Shown: one piece after another, positions 8,812 to 16,457 of the stretch | How positions within the stretch are numbered: the stretch's first letter is position 1 | How the letters are laid out: each line of letters opens with the position of its first letter | Assembly (NCBI GenBank): GCA_964429385.1 | Contig: CAYSBR010000009.1 | Coordinates: forward strand, 30,327 to 94,326 | Source: UBA2377 sp964429385 | Lineage (GTDB): Bacteria > Verrucomicrobiota > Verrucomicrobiia > Opitutales > Opitutaceae | Direction: 5' to 3' | DNA: 64,000 nt | The notes under the pieces: generated by a model | The model's input: only the letters and a program-made list of their open reading frames with translations | Told to the model about the DNA's origin: nothing | Database searches by the model: none | Made by a program: the position numbers and the translations under genes

Positions 8812-9711
8812 ATGGATCGCCCCTTTGTCCTGCCCTCCGGCCTGGCCGTCGTCACCACGCTGATTCTGCTGGGCGTGCAACTGCTGGGCGGCGCCGTTCT
8901 TGCCATCGTCCTCATTTTCGGCGGGACGGAAAGCGACTGGCGCGTCTCCCCCACCTGGCTTCTGGCCATTCTCATGGTCTGCGCCCTCGTCTGCGCCCTG
9001 CAGGTGGCCTTGCGCTTCGGCCGTTCCTCGTGGAAAAACCGCGACCTGCTCCTGCCCGCCCGGCCCGTGCCGCTGGCCGGCTGGCTCGCCCTCCTCCCCC
9101 TGCTCGCCGGCAATGCCGTCATTGTGCTGAACCTGACCGCATGGCTCATGGCCTGCCTGCCCGCTTCATGGGTATCCACCCAGGGCCTGGACATGTTCTT
9201 TGATCTTCAACGCCAGCCTTGGGCGGTGAGCGTGCTCGTTGTCCTCGTGGCGCCGATCGGGGAGGAAATCCTGTTTCGAGGCGTCATCCTGACCGGGCTC
9301 CTGCACAAGCTGTCCGCCGGTCGCGCCATTCTTCTCAGCACCGTGCTTTTCGGCGCCGCCCACGCCAACCTCGCCCAACTTCCGGTCAGCCTCGTTCTCG
9401 GCCTCACCCTCGGCTGGGTGTTTGTGCGCACCCGCTCAATCGGGCTCTGCATCACGCTCCACCTGCTGCACAATGCCACCTTCGCCTATGGCTGGTCCTG
9501 GCCCACCTTCTGGCCGGGCCTGCAGTTCCCCCTGCTCACCTCCGCGCTCAACCCTGCGCCGGCCGGGCTATTCTGCTTCGCGCTCGTCCTGAGCGCGGCG
9601 GGCCTCACGGCTTTTCATCTGGCCACCCGGACGGATAGACCGCGCTGGCATCCGGTCCTCCCCGCGCCCCCGCCGCTCCTCCCCGAGCCACCTCTGCTGT
9701 CACGCGAATAA
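8812..9711 (+). CDS. CPBP-family intramembrane glutamic endopeptidase (Abi-like)
   Basis: I chose ATG at 8812 (MDRPFVLPSGL), giving 299 residues; the frame is open upstream, but that part has no coding character and overlaps the divergent TVP38 gene. Seven to eight membrane segments are visible. The family motifs are all present: EEILFRGVILTGLL (EExxxR, about residues 151-164), the His motif FGAAHANLAQLPVSL (about 181-195) and the third motif LHLLHNATF (about 218-226). These residues form the active site of Rce1-like proteases. In bacteria they are linked to protein maturation, self-immunity or unknown roles. No bacteriocin genes are nearby, so the substrate is unknown. Confidence 0.92.
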   Translation: MDRPFVLPSGLAVVTTLILLGVQLLGGAVLAIVLIFGGTESDWRVSPTWLLAILMVCALVCALQVALRFGRSSWKNRDLLLPARPVPLAGWLALLPLLAGNAVIVLNLTAWLMACLPASWVSTQGLDMFFDLQRQPWAVSVLVVLVAPIGEEILFRGVILTGLLHKLSAGRAILLSTVLFGAAHANLAQLPVSLVLGLTLGWVFVRTRSIGLCITLHLLHNATFAYGWSWPTFWPGLQFPLLTSALNPAPAGLFCFALVLSAAGLTAFHLATRTDRPRWHPVLPAPPPLLPEPPLLSRE

Positions 9712-9748
9712 ACGTGAAATCGCCGCGATCCTGACTTTGCTTGATAAC

Positions 9749-11023
9749 ATGTCCCAGGATCTCACCCAGCTCGTCACCACGCTCGCCCGCCGGGCCCGCG
9801 CCGCTTCGTATCCGCTGGCCCTCGCAACCACGGAGCAAAAGAACGCCGCGCTGGAAAAGCTCGCCGGGCTGATCGACGCCTCGACGTTTGAACTGCTGGA
9901 AGCCAACCAGCGGGACCTGCTCTCCCCCGAAGGCCTGGCGCTGCCCGCCGCCACCCGCGACCGGCTGGAGCTCAATGAAGCGCGCCTGCGCCAGCTCGCC
10001 CAGTCCGTGCGTGAAGTCGCCGCCCTGCCCGATCCCGTCAACGAGGTGATCGAGAGCTGGACGCGGCCGAACGGGCTGCGCATCGAAAAGCGCCGCGTGC
10101 CCATCGGCGTGATCGGCATCATCTACGAGGCGCGGCCCAATGTGACCATCGACTGCGCCGTGCTCTGCCTCAAGAGCGGCAACGCCAGCATCCTGCGCGG
10201 CGGCAAGGAGTGCTTCCATACCAACACCGCCCTCGCCGCGCTCGTCGCGCGCGCCCTCGCCGCCACCGACCTGCCCGCCGACGCCGTGCAGCTGATCCCC
10301 ACGACCGACCGCGCCGCGCTCAACACCCTGCTCAAGCTCGACACCTTCATCCACTGCATCATCCCCCGCGGCGGCGAAAGCCTCATCCGCTTCGTCGCGG
10401 AAAACGCCACCATCCCCGTCATCAAGCACTACACCGGCGTGTGCTTCGTTTATCTCGACCGCGAGGCCGATCCGGCCATCGCAGAACAGGTCACCGTCAA
10501 CGCCAAGGTGCAGCGGCCCGGCGTATGCAACGCCGCCGAACAATTGCTCGTGCACGCCGCCGCCGCCGACACCCTGCTGCCCCGTGTCGCCGCCGCCCTT
10601 GCCGCCCAGCGGGTGCAACTGCGCGCGGATGCGCGCGCCGCGGCCATCCTCGACCGGGCCGGCCTCACCGCCGCACCCGCCGCCCCGGCGGATTTCACCG
10701 CCGAGTTCCACGATCTCGTCATGGCCGTGCGGGTGGTGGACTCCCTCGATGAGGCCGTCGCGCTTATCAACCGCGACGGGTCCGGCCATACGGATGCCAT
10801 CATCACGCGCGACGAAGCCGCCGCCCGGCGTTTTCAGGCCGCGGTGGACTCCTCCGTTGTCGCCTGGAACGCCAGCACCCGCTTCAACGACGGCTTTGAA
10901 TTTGGCTTTGGCGCCGAGATCGGCATCTCCACCGACCGCCTGCACGCCCGCGGCCCCATGGGGCTGCGCGAACTCTGCTCCTACAAATACATCATGACCG
11001 GCACCGGCCAGATCCGCGGCTGA
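9749..11023 (+). CDS. proA: Glutamate-5-semialdehyde dehydrogenase (gamma-glutamyl phosphate reductase)
   Basis: ProA reduces gamma-glutamyl phosphate to glutamate-5-semialdehyde with NADPH in proline synthesis. With ATG at 9749 (MSQDLTQLV) the protein has 424 residues, the usual length. Recognisable stretches are RVPIGVIGIIYEARPNVTID (about residues 104-123), LKSGNASILRGGKE (about 129-142), IPRGGESLIRFV (about 205-216) and the catalytic Cys region KVQRPGVCNAAEQLLVH (about 250-266). A late SSVVAWNASTRFNDGFEFGFGAEIGIST is also typical. proB is not adjacent. A TTG at 9737 is a less likely start. No purine-rich ribosome site precedes the ATG. Confidence 0.97.
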   Translation: MSQDLTQLVTTLARRARAASYPLALATTEQKNAALEKLAGLIDASTFELLEANQRDLLSPEGLALPAATRDRLELNEARLRQLAQSVREVAALPDPVNEVIESWTRPNGLRIEKRRVPIGVIGIIYEARPNVTIDCAVLCLKSGNASILRGGKECFHTNTALAALVARALAATDLPADAVQLIPTTDRAALNTLLKLDTFIHCIIPRGGESLIRFVAENATIPVIKHYTGVCFVYLDREADPAIAEQVTVNAKVQRPGVCNAAEQLLVHAAAADTLLPRVAAALAAQRVQLRADARAAAILDRAGLTAAPAAPADFTAEFHDLVMAVRVVDSLDEAVALINRDGSGHTDAIITRDEAAARRFQAAVDSSVVAWNASTRFNDGFEFGFGAEIGISTDRLHARGPMGLRELCSYKYIMTGTGQIRG

Positions 11024-11090
11024 AGCCCGGATGAAGGAAGGTTTACCGGGTTGCGCGGAACCAAGCCTTTCACTTACTATCCAACCCATC

Positions 11091-11681
11091 ATGAAACACC
11101 CGCCCCTCCTGTCGCTGTTTCTCGCCGTTTGCCTCGCCGTCAGCCTGCCCGCGATGGAGCTGCGCGCCCAGGAGCAGACCAAGGAGACCCAGCCCCGCCG
11201 CCAGCGCGTGGTCTCACCGGAAGTGGCCTCCGCGCTCGCGGCGGCCATGCCCAAATACGAGCCGCCCAAGCCCGAGGAGCCGCTGACCGAGGAGGAACTG
11301 GCCGACCTCCGCGAGGTGGACCGTCCCCGCAACACCATCATCCGCCTGCCCGAATACGTGGTGCAGGAAAAACCGCCGCCGGTCTTTCGCGAACGCGACC
11401 TGCACACCCAGCGCGGCCTCGCGGATCTGGCCAAGCGTCGCTTCTTCTCCGAGGCCGCCCAGGGGCTCAACCGTTACCGCCTGCCCCTCTTCGGCCAGGG
11501 CATCGATTCCTACGCCCTGATGATGCGTGAGGAAGAGGAGCGCCTGCAAAACATCACCAGTCTCAAGGAAACCGCCGATGCCGTCGGCAGCGTGGACCCC
11601 AAGAATGCCGCCTCCATCCGCCGCGCTACCAATGATGCGTATATCCGGCGCGATGGGTTCGGCTACCGCCGCCCGCAGTAA
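11091..11681 (+). CDS. Secreted protein of unknown function
   Basis: The start is ATG at 11091 (MKHPPLLSLFLAVCLAV), giving 196 residues with a good signal peptide cleaved near LRAQEQ. The mature part is charged and rich in Pro, Glu and Arg, with KYEPPKPEEPLTEEELADL early and RDLHTQRGLADLAKRRFFSEAAQGLNRYRLPLFGQG in the middle. No domain is recognised and no cysteines are left after the signal. It lies 67 bp after proA on the same strand. It is probably a periplasmic or surface-associated protein restricted to related bacteria. Confidence 0.75.
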   Translation: MKHPPLLSLFLAVCLAVSLPAMELRAQEQTKETQPRRQRVVSPEVASALAAAMPKYEPPKPEEPLTEEELADLREVDRPRNTIIRLPEYVVQEKPPPVFRERDLHTQRGLADLAKRRFFSEAAQGLNRYRLPLFGQGIDSYALMMREEEERLQNITSLKETADAVGSVDPKNAASIRRATNDAYIRRDGFGYRRPQ

Positions 11682-11684
11682 AGA

Positions 11685-11975
11685 TCAGCCCGCGAGCAGC
11701 GCACCCGCCAGCGCCGCCCACTCCGCCTCCAGGTTGCCGGATGCCACCGGTCGGCGGGCCCGCGCATACCAGTAAGCGGCATTGCCCGCATCGCCCTCCT
11801 TGCGGTGCAGATAGGCATGCACCCACGCCGCCTCGCGCGATTCATCGTCCTGCACACAGGCATGCGCCCGGCTCCAGTCGCCGCGCGCATCATGCCACAA
11901 CGCCTGTAACGCCGGGCTCAAGCCCTCCGGGAACCGCCCCTCACCCACCGCAGTCTGAAAATCCTCAAATGACAT
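11685..11975 (-). CDS. Small protein of unknown function
   Basis: I chose ATG at 11975 (MSFEDFQTAVGEGRFP), giving 96 residues; the upstream part of the frame overlaps the divergent birA start and lacks coding character. The pattern GLSPALQALWHDARGDWSRAHACVQDDESREAAWVHAYLHRKEGDAGNAAYWYARA has the alternating small/aromatic helices of a TPR-like repeat protein. Two to three short helical pairs are visible. It is encoded opposite to its neighbours, with the 3' end 4 bp from the end of the secreted-protein gene. No function can be given. Confidence 0.7.
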   Translation of the reverse strand: MSFEDFQTAVGEGRFPEGLSPALQALWHDARGDWSRAHACVQDDESREAAWVHAYLHRKEGDAGNAAYWYARARRPVASGNLEAEWAALAGALLAG

Positions 11976-12030
11976 TTGCACCATCCTGCCCGGCTGGCTT
12001 CTAGTTGCAACGTCGCAGCCAAGCCGCCGC

Positions 12031-13020
12031 ATGCCTTCCACCGATCTTGTCATTTTACGTGAACTCATGGCCCGTGAACCCGGTTTCGTCTCGGGCTCAG
12101 CGCTGGCTGAAAAACTCGGGCTCAGCCGGGTGTCCGTATGGCAGCATCTGGAGAAATTGCGCGATCAGGGCTTCGCTTTCGAAGCGGTGAAATCCCGCGG
12201 TTACCGCCTTACCGGCCGGCCGGCGGAGCTCAATGCGCTGCTGGTGGAGGCCCACCTCAAGTCACGCGCCCGCGACTGCCCCCTCACCGTGCTCGACACC
12301 GTGGACAGCACCAACGACGAGGCCGCGCGTGAACTGGCCGCCGGACGGACGGCCCCCTTTGTGATCCTCGCCCGCCGCCAGACCAAGGGGCGGGGCCGCC
12401 TCGGCCGCGCCTGGCACAGCGAACGCAACGGCAATCTCTACGCCAGCTTCGCCTTCCGCCCGCGCATCGCACCCGGCCGCCTCTCCACCTTCACCCTCTG
12501 GATGGGGGCCAACGTGTGCGAACTCATCACCAACTTCTGCGGCCTGCGCCCCGGCCTGAAGTGGCCCAACGACATCCTCTTTGAAGGCCGCAAAGCCGGC
12601 GGTATTCTCACCGAGGCCCGCATTGACGCCGACCAGATCCGCGATCTGGTCTTCGGCCTCGGCCTCAACGTCAACAGCCCCGCCTCCACCTGGACGGGCG
12701 ATCTCGCCCGTCGCGCCACCTCGCTGGCCGCGCAGGCCGGCGCCGACCTCGATCTCAACCATTTTGCCGCCGCCCTCATCGGCCGGGTCTTTCTCGCCTA
12801 CAACCGTTTCATTGACGGCGACCACCACGACACCTTTGCCCATTCCTGGAACCGCCATGACGTGCTGCGCCAGCAGCCGGTCGTTGTCCTCCAAGGCACC
12901 CGGCGCATCGCCGGCACGGCCGGCGGCATTGATGATGCCGGTTCGCTCATCGTCCGCGATGAACAGGGCCGCACCCATCGCTTCACCGCCGGCGAAGTGA
13001 CGCTGGAGAAAGCGGGTTGA
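12031..13020 (+). CDS. birA: Bifunctional biotin--[acetyl-CoA-carboxylase] ligase / biotin operon repressor
   Basis: BirA activates biotin to biotinyl-AMP and transfers it to biotin carrier protein. The protein has 329 residues. The N-terminal winged helix (residues ~5-62: GSALAEKLGLSRVSVWQHLEKLRDQGF) marks the type that also represses biotin genes. The ligase domain has the substrate-binding GRGRLGRAWHSERNGNLYASF (about residues 113-133), LKWPNDILFEGRKAGGILTE (about 173-192) with the catalytic Lys, and FGLGLNVNSP (about 206-215). A small C-terminal domain closes the protein (about 280-329). The stop is 36 bp before the ABC ATPase start, so read-through into that operon is possible. Confidence 0.97.
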   Translation: MPSTDLVILRELMAREPGFVSGSALAEKLGLSRVSVWQHLEKLRDQGFAFEAVKSRGYRLTGRPAELNALLVEAHLKSRARDCPLTVLDTVDSTNDEAARELAAGRTAPFVILARRQTKGRGRLGRAWHSERNGNLYASFAFRPRIAPGRLSTFTLWMGANVCELITNFCGLRPGLKWPNDILFEGRKAGGILTEARIDADQIRDLVFGLGLNVNSPASTWTGDLARRATSLAAQAGADLDLNHFAAALIGRVFLAYNRFIDGDHHDTFAHSWNRHDVLRQQPVVVLQGTRRIAGTAGGIDDAGSLIVRDEQGRTHRFTAGEVTLEKAG

Positions 13021-13055
13021 GCCCCGCAGGTTTAACCCGCTACTGTCCTCTCCGT

Positions 13056-14048
13056 ATGTCCGATCCCGCGCCCGCCATCGAAGTCTCCCGCCTCGTGAAA
13101 TCCTACGCGGGCGTCACGGCTGTCAATGACATCAGCTTCTCCCTGGCGCGTGGCGAGATTCTCGGTTTCCTCGGCCCCAACGGCGCGGGCAAGTCCACCA
13201 CCATGCGCATCCTCACCGGCTACATGCCGGCCACCTCGGGGCACGTGGCCATCTGCGGCGTCCCCGTCGCCTCAAGGGCCGACGAGGTGAAGCGGCTCAT
13301 CGGCTACATGCCCGAAAACAACCCGCTGCCGGAAGACATGCGCGTCTCCGAATACCTCTATTTCCGCGGCCGGTTGAAGGAGATTTCCCGCCGCATGCTC
13401 GGCCCGCGCATCGACGAGGTCCTTGAGCTCTGCGACCTCAAGCGCGTGCGCCACCGGATCATCGGCAAGCTTTCCAAGGGCTTCCGCCAGCGGGTGGGGA
13501 TCGCGGAGGCGATCCTCGCCGAGCCGCCCGTCATCATCATGGACGAGCCCACCATCGGCCTCGATCCCCATCAGATCCTCATCGTCCGCGACCTCATCGC
13601 CAGCCTGCGCGGCCGCATGACCGTGATCATCTCCAGCCACATCCTGCCCGAGATCGAGATGACCTGCGACCGCGTCCTGATCATCAACCAGGGGCGGATC
13701 GTCGCCCAGGGCACCCCGGCCGCGCTGCGCCGGGAGATGCTGGGCCGCACAGCCTACCGGATTGAACTGGCCGGCGATCTCGCCGCGCTCCCCGCACTGC
13801 TCGCCGGCGTCGATGCCTCCCTGGAAATCGGCGAAGCCGGCGAACCGGACGAAACCGGCTTCCGCCCCCTCGCGCTCACCGCCGGGCACGACGCCGAACT
13901 GGGCGAACCCCTGCTGCGCGCGCTGACCGGCGGCGGCCTGCGCGTCCGGGCACTCAGCCGCGCGCACCCCACGCTGGAAGATGTGTTCCTCGCCGCCACC
14001 CGCCGCAGCTGGGACGTGAAATCCGACACCATCCGCCAGGCCTCCTGA
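13056..14048 (+). CDS. ABC transporter ATP-binding protein, GldA/CcmA-like
   Basis: The start is ATG at 13056 (MSDPAPAIEVSRLVKSY), giving 330 residues. Walker A is GFLGPNGAGKST (about residues 35-46), the Q-loop lies in GYMPENNPLPEDM, the signature is KLSKGFRQRVGIAEAI (about 138-153), Walker B is VIIMDEPTIGLDP (about 159-171), and the switch His is in VIISSHILPEIE. The C-terminal ~90 residues are the extension typical of ABC-2 type ATPases. It precedes the permease by 5 bp and the GldG-like gene, so it powers a Gld-type transporter. The role of such operons outside gliding bacteria is unknown; the substrate is not inferable. Confidence 0.93.
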   Translation: MSDPAPAIEVSRLVKSYAGVTAVNDISFSLARGEILGFLGPNGAGKSTTMRILTGYMPATSGHVAICGVPVASRADEVKRLIGYMPENNPLPEDMRVSEYLYFRGRLKEISRRMLGPRIDEVLELCDLKRVRHRIIGKLSKGFRQRVGIAEAILAEPPVIIMDEPTIGLDPHQILIVRDLIASLRGRMTVIISSHILPEIEMTCDRVLIINQGRIVAQGTPAALRREMLGRTAYRIELAGDLAALPALLAGVDASLEIGEAGEPDETGFRPLALTAGHDAELGEPLLRALTGGGLRVRALSRAHPTLEDVFLAATRRSWDVKSDTIRQAS

Positions 14049-14053
14049 CCGCC

Positions 14054-14815
14054 ATGAGACACTTTTTCACCCTCCTGAACCACGAGGTGCGCATGCTGCT
14101 CGTCAACCCGAGCACCTACATCGCCGCCACCGCCTTCCTCGTTTTCATGGGTTTTATCTTCACCGGCATCCTCGAAAGCTACAGCAAGACGCCGCAGGAG
14201 GTCTCACCCGCGCAGGTGTTCTTCCAACTTTTCTGGCTGCCCGTCTTCTTCATGGTACCACTGCTCACCATGAAGTGCCTCGCCGAAGAACGACGGCTCG
14301 GCACCATCGAAACCCTGCTCACCACGCCCGTCACCACCACCGAGGTCGTGCTCAGCAAATACGGCGCCTCCTACCTGCTTTACCTCGCCCTCTGGGGCGC
14401 CACCGGCGGCTTTTTCTGGATCCTGCACCATTTTGCCGGCGACACGCGTTTCCTCGACCCCGGCCCGCTCCTCGGCGGTTACCTGTTCATCGCCGTCTCC
14501 GGCCTGCTCTTCGTCGCGCTCGGCGTCTTCGCCAGCTCCCTCTCGCGCAATCAGGCCGTCGCCGGCATCATGAGCTTCACCCTGCTCTTCGGTCTCATCA
14601 TCGGCGTGCGCTTCCTCCAGGACGCGGCCTGGCTGGACCGGGAGGTGCTCCAGGCCGTGAAAGGCGCCGTGGAATACGCCCACATCTTCCAGCATTACGA
14701 GGATTTCACCCGCGGGGTCGTGGATACGCGCCAGCTGTTGTTCTACCTCAGCGGCACCGTGCTCGCCCTCATCTTCAGCATCCTCGGCGTCGAGGCCAAG
14801 CTCTTGCACAGTTGA
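14054..14815 (+). CDS. ABC-2 type transporter permease, GldF-like
   Basis: The protein has 253 residues and six hydrophobic segments: about 21-45 (TYIAATAFLVFMGFIFTG), 56-78, 105-125, 137-160 (GYLFIAVSGLLFVALGVFAS), 168-190 and 232-250. The conserved stretch KCLAEERRLGTIETLLTTPVTTTEVVLSKY (about 75-104) is the coupling region of ABC-2/GldF permeases. It is the partner of the ATPase ending 5 bp upstream. The stop codon and the codon before it lie inside the left arm of an inverted-repeat element. Confidence 0.92.
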   Translation: MRHFFTLLNHEVRMLLVNPSTYIAATAFLVFMGFIFTGILESYSKTPQEVSPAQVFFQLFWLPVFFMVPLLTMKCLAEERRLGTIETLLTTPVTTTEVVLSKYGASYLLYLALWGATGGFFWILHHFAGDTRFLDPGPLLGGYLFIAVSGLLFVALGVFASSLSRNQAVAGIMSFTLLFGLIIGVRFLQDAAWLDREVLQAVKGAVEYAHIFQHYEDFTRGVVDTRQLLFYLSGTVLALIFSILGVEAKLLHS

Positions 14816-14940
14816 GAGCTGAGGGTTGAGAACCGCAATCCTCCCCATCCCGCCCAATTTTATTTTTCCGAATCCGTGTTTATGATGGCCAAAAGAATCC
14901 GCCTCCGGCCTCTCAACGCTCAGCCCTTAACTCTCAACTA
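14810..14940. repeat. Intergenic inverted-repeat element inside the ABC operon
   Basis: A left arm at 14810-14831 (AGTTGAGAGCTGAGGGTTGA, then GA) and a right arm at 14911-14939 are near-complementary; the reverse complement of the right arm reads AGTTGAGAGTTAAGGGCTGA then GCGTTGAGA. The arms are about 80 bp apart. The middle is AT-richer than the flanking genes. The left arm contains the permease stop codon, and the right arm ends 3 bp before the TTG start of the next gene. It looks like a dispersed repeat made of TTGAGAGCTGAG-like units, inserted between two operon genes. Confidence 0.75.
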
Positions 14941-14942
14941 GC

Positions 14943-16433
14943 TTGGCCCCGCCCGACAGCTTTCGTTCCGCCCGCTGGCTCCGCACGATCAACCTGGTCC
15001 TGCAGGCCGTGCTTTTCCTCAGCTTCTTCGGCGGCCTCAACTACCTCGCCCGCAGCTACGCCTGGCGCTTCGATCTCACCCAGCACCGGCGGCACTCGCT
15101 CTCGCCCGAGACCGACTCCTACCTGCGCAACCTCCAGCGGCCGGTGCGCATTGTCGCCACCTTCACCGCCGAAGCCGAGAACACCGATGTCGCGCAGGCC
15201 TACCGCGACCTGCAGGGGCTGCTGCGCGAGTATGTTTACGCCACCGAGTCGCGCCCCGCCGGCCGCATCACGGTTGACTACATTGATGTTTACCAGCGGC
15301 GGCGCGAAGCCGACCAGCTCGGGCTCGATCAACCCAACGTCCTTGTCTTCATCTGCGGCGACAAACGCCGCGTCGTCACGCTTGACGAACTCTACCGCTT
15401 TGAGGACCGCGTGAAAACGGCCTTCCAGGGCGAACAAACCCTCACCGCCGCCATCCTCGATGTCTCCAGCCCGGAGAAGAAAAAAATCTATTTCCTCACC
15501 GATCACGGCGAACTGCGACCGGACGACGTCGATCCCGCCAACGGGCTTTCGGCACTGGGCGAACAGCTCCGGCTCCGCAATTTTGCCGTCGAGTTTCTCT
15601 CCCTCGCCGCCACCCGCGGCGTGCCCGAGGACGCCGCCCTTGTCATCGCCGCCGCCCCGCGGATACGCTACAACGCCAGCGAGCAGGAGCACCTGCGCCA
15701 GTATCTCAGCACCCGGGCCGGCCGGCTCATCCTGCTGCTCGGCCCCGGCCGGGCCCACGGCCTCGACGAGCTGCTCTACGACTGGGGCGTGCTGGTGGAT
15801 GATGTCGCGATCTATGACATGAATCCCGAGAGCTACTCCGACACCGGCGACTTCATCCTGCGCAATTTCTTCCCCCACCCGATCACCCAGACCCTGATCG
15901 ACTACCGCCTGCCCCTGCGCCTCGGCCTCTGCCGCAGTGTGCGCCCCGACCCCGGCCGCGCGCTCAACAACGAACTGCAGGTCACCACCCTCGCCGCCAC
16001 CTACCCCTCCGCCTGGGGCGAACGGAGCATCGGTCAGGGCGTCCCCGCCTACAATCCGGGCATTGATCTCAAAGGCCTGCCCCACATGCCCCCGGCCAAC
16101 CGGCTCGGCGTCATCGTCGCCTCGGAGCGCGTGCAGACCCGGGACAATCTTCCCTTCAGCGTGCGCAGCGGCCGGCTCGTGGCCATCGGCACGGATGACA
16201 TGGTCGCCAACCACCGCCTCGCGAGCGAAGGCAACCTCGCGCTCTTCCTCAACGCGGTGAACTGGGCCGTCGAACGCGACACCCAGCTCAACATCCCCGC
16301 CCGCCCCATCCACCGCTTCTCCCTCTCCCTCAATCAAGTGGAGCTGACCCGGCTCCGCTACAGCCTGCTCCTGGTGGTGCCGGGCATCGCCGCGGTGCTC
16401 GGGCTCCTCGTTTACTGGGCGCGTCGCAGCTGA
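14943..16433 (+). CDS. GldG-family ABC-type auxiliary protein
   Basis: The protein has 496 residues, with one N-terminal membrane helix (LVLQAVLFLSFFGGLNYLA, about 17-35) and one C-terminal helix (YSLLLVVPGIAAVLGLLVYW, about 472-491). The large extracytoplasmic part between starts with RFDLTQHRRHSLSPETDSYLRNL, the typical entry of GldG/ABC_transp_aux proteins. It contains KIYFLTDHGELRPDD and ALVIAAAPRIRYNASEQEHLRQYL, which are also family-like. The start is TTG at 14943, right after the right arm of an inverted repeat, with an in-frame TAA at 14928-14930 and no ribosome-binding sequence. It probably forms a complex with the ATPase and permease upstream and the DUF4340 protein downstream. Confidence 0.88.
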   Translation: MAPPDSFRSARWLRTINLVLQAVLFLSFFGGLNYLARSYAWRFDLTQHRRHSLSPETDSYLRNLQRPVRIVATFTAEAENTDVAQAYRDLQGLLREYVYATESRPAGRITVDYIDVYQRRREADQLGLDQPNVLVFICGDKRRVVTLDELYRFEDRVKTAFQGEQTLTAAILDVSSPEKKKIYFLTDHGELRPDDVDPANGLSALGEQLRLRNFAVEFLSLAATRGVPEDAALVIAAAPRIRYNASEQEHLRQYLSTRAGRLILLLGPGRAHGLDELLYDWGVLVDDVAIYDMNPESYSDTGDFILRNFFPHPITQTLIDYRLPLRLGLCRSVRPDPGRALNNELQVTTLAATYPSAWGERSIGQGVPAYNPGIDLKGLPHMPPANRLGVIVASERVQTRDNLPFSVRSGRLVAIGTDDMVANHRLASEGNLALFLNAVNWAVERDTQLNIPARPIHRFSLSLNQVELTRLRYSLLLVVPGIAAVLGLLVYWARRS

Positions 16434-16457
16434 AACCCGCCCGACCTCCTCCCTCCC

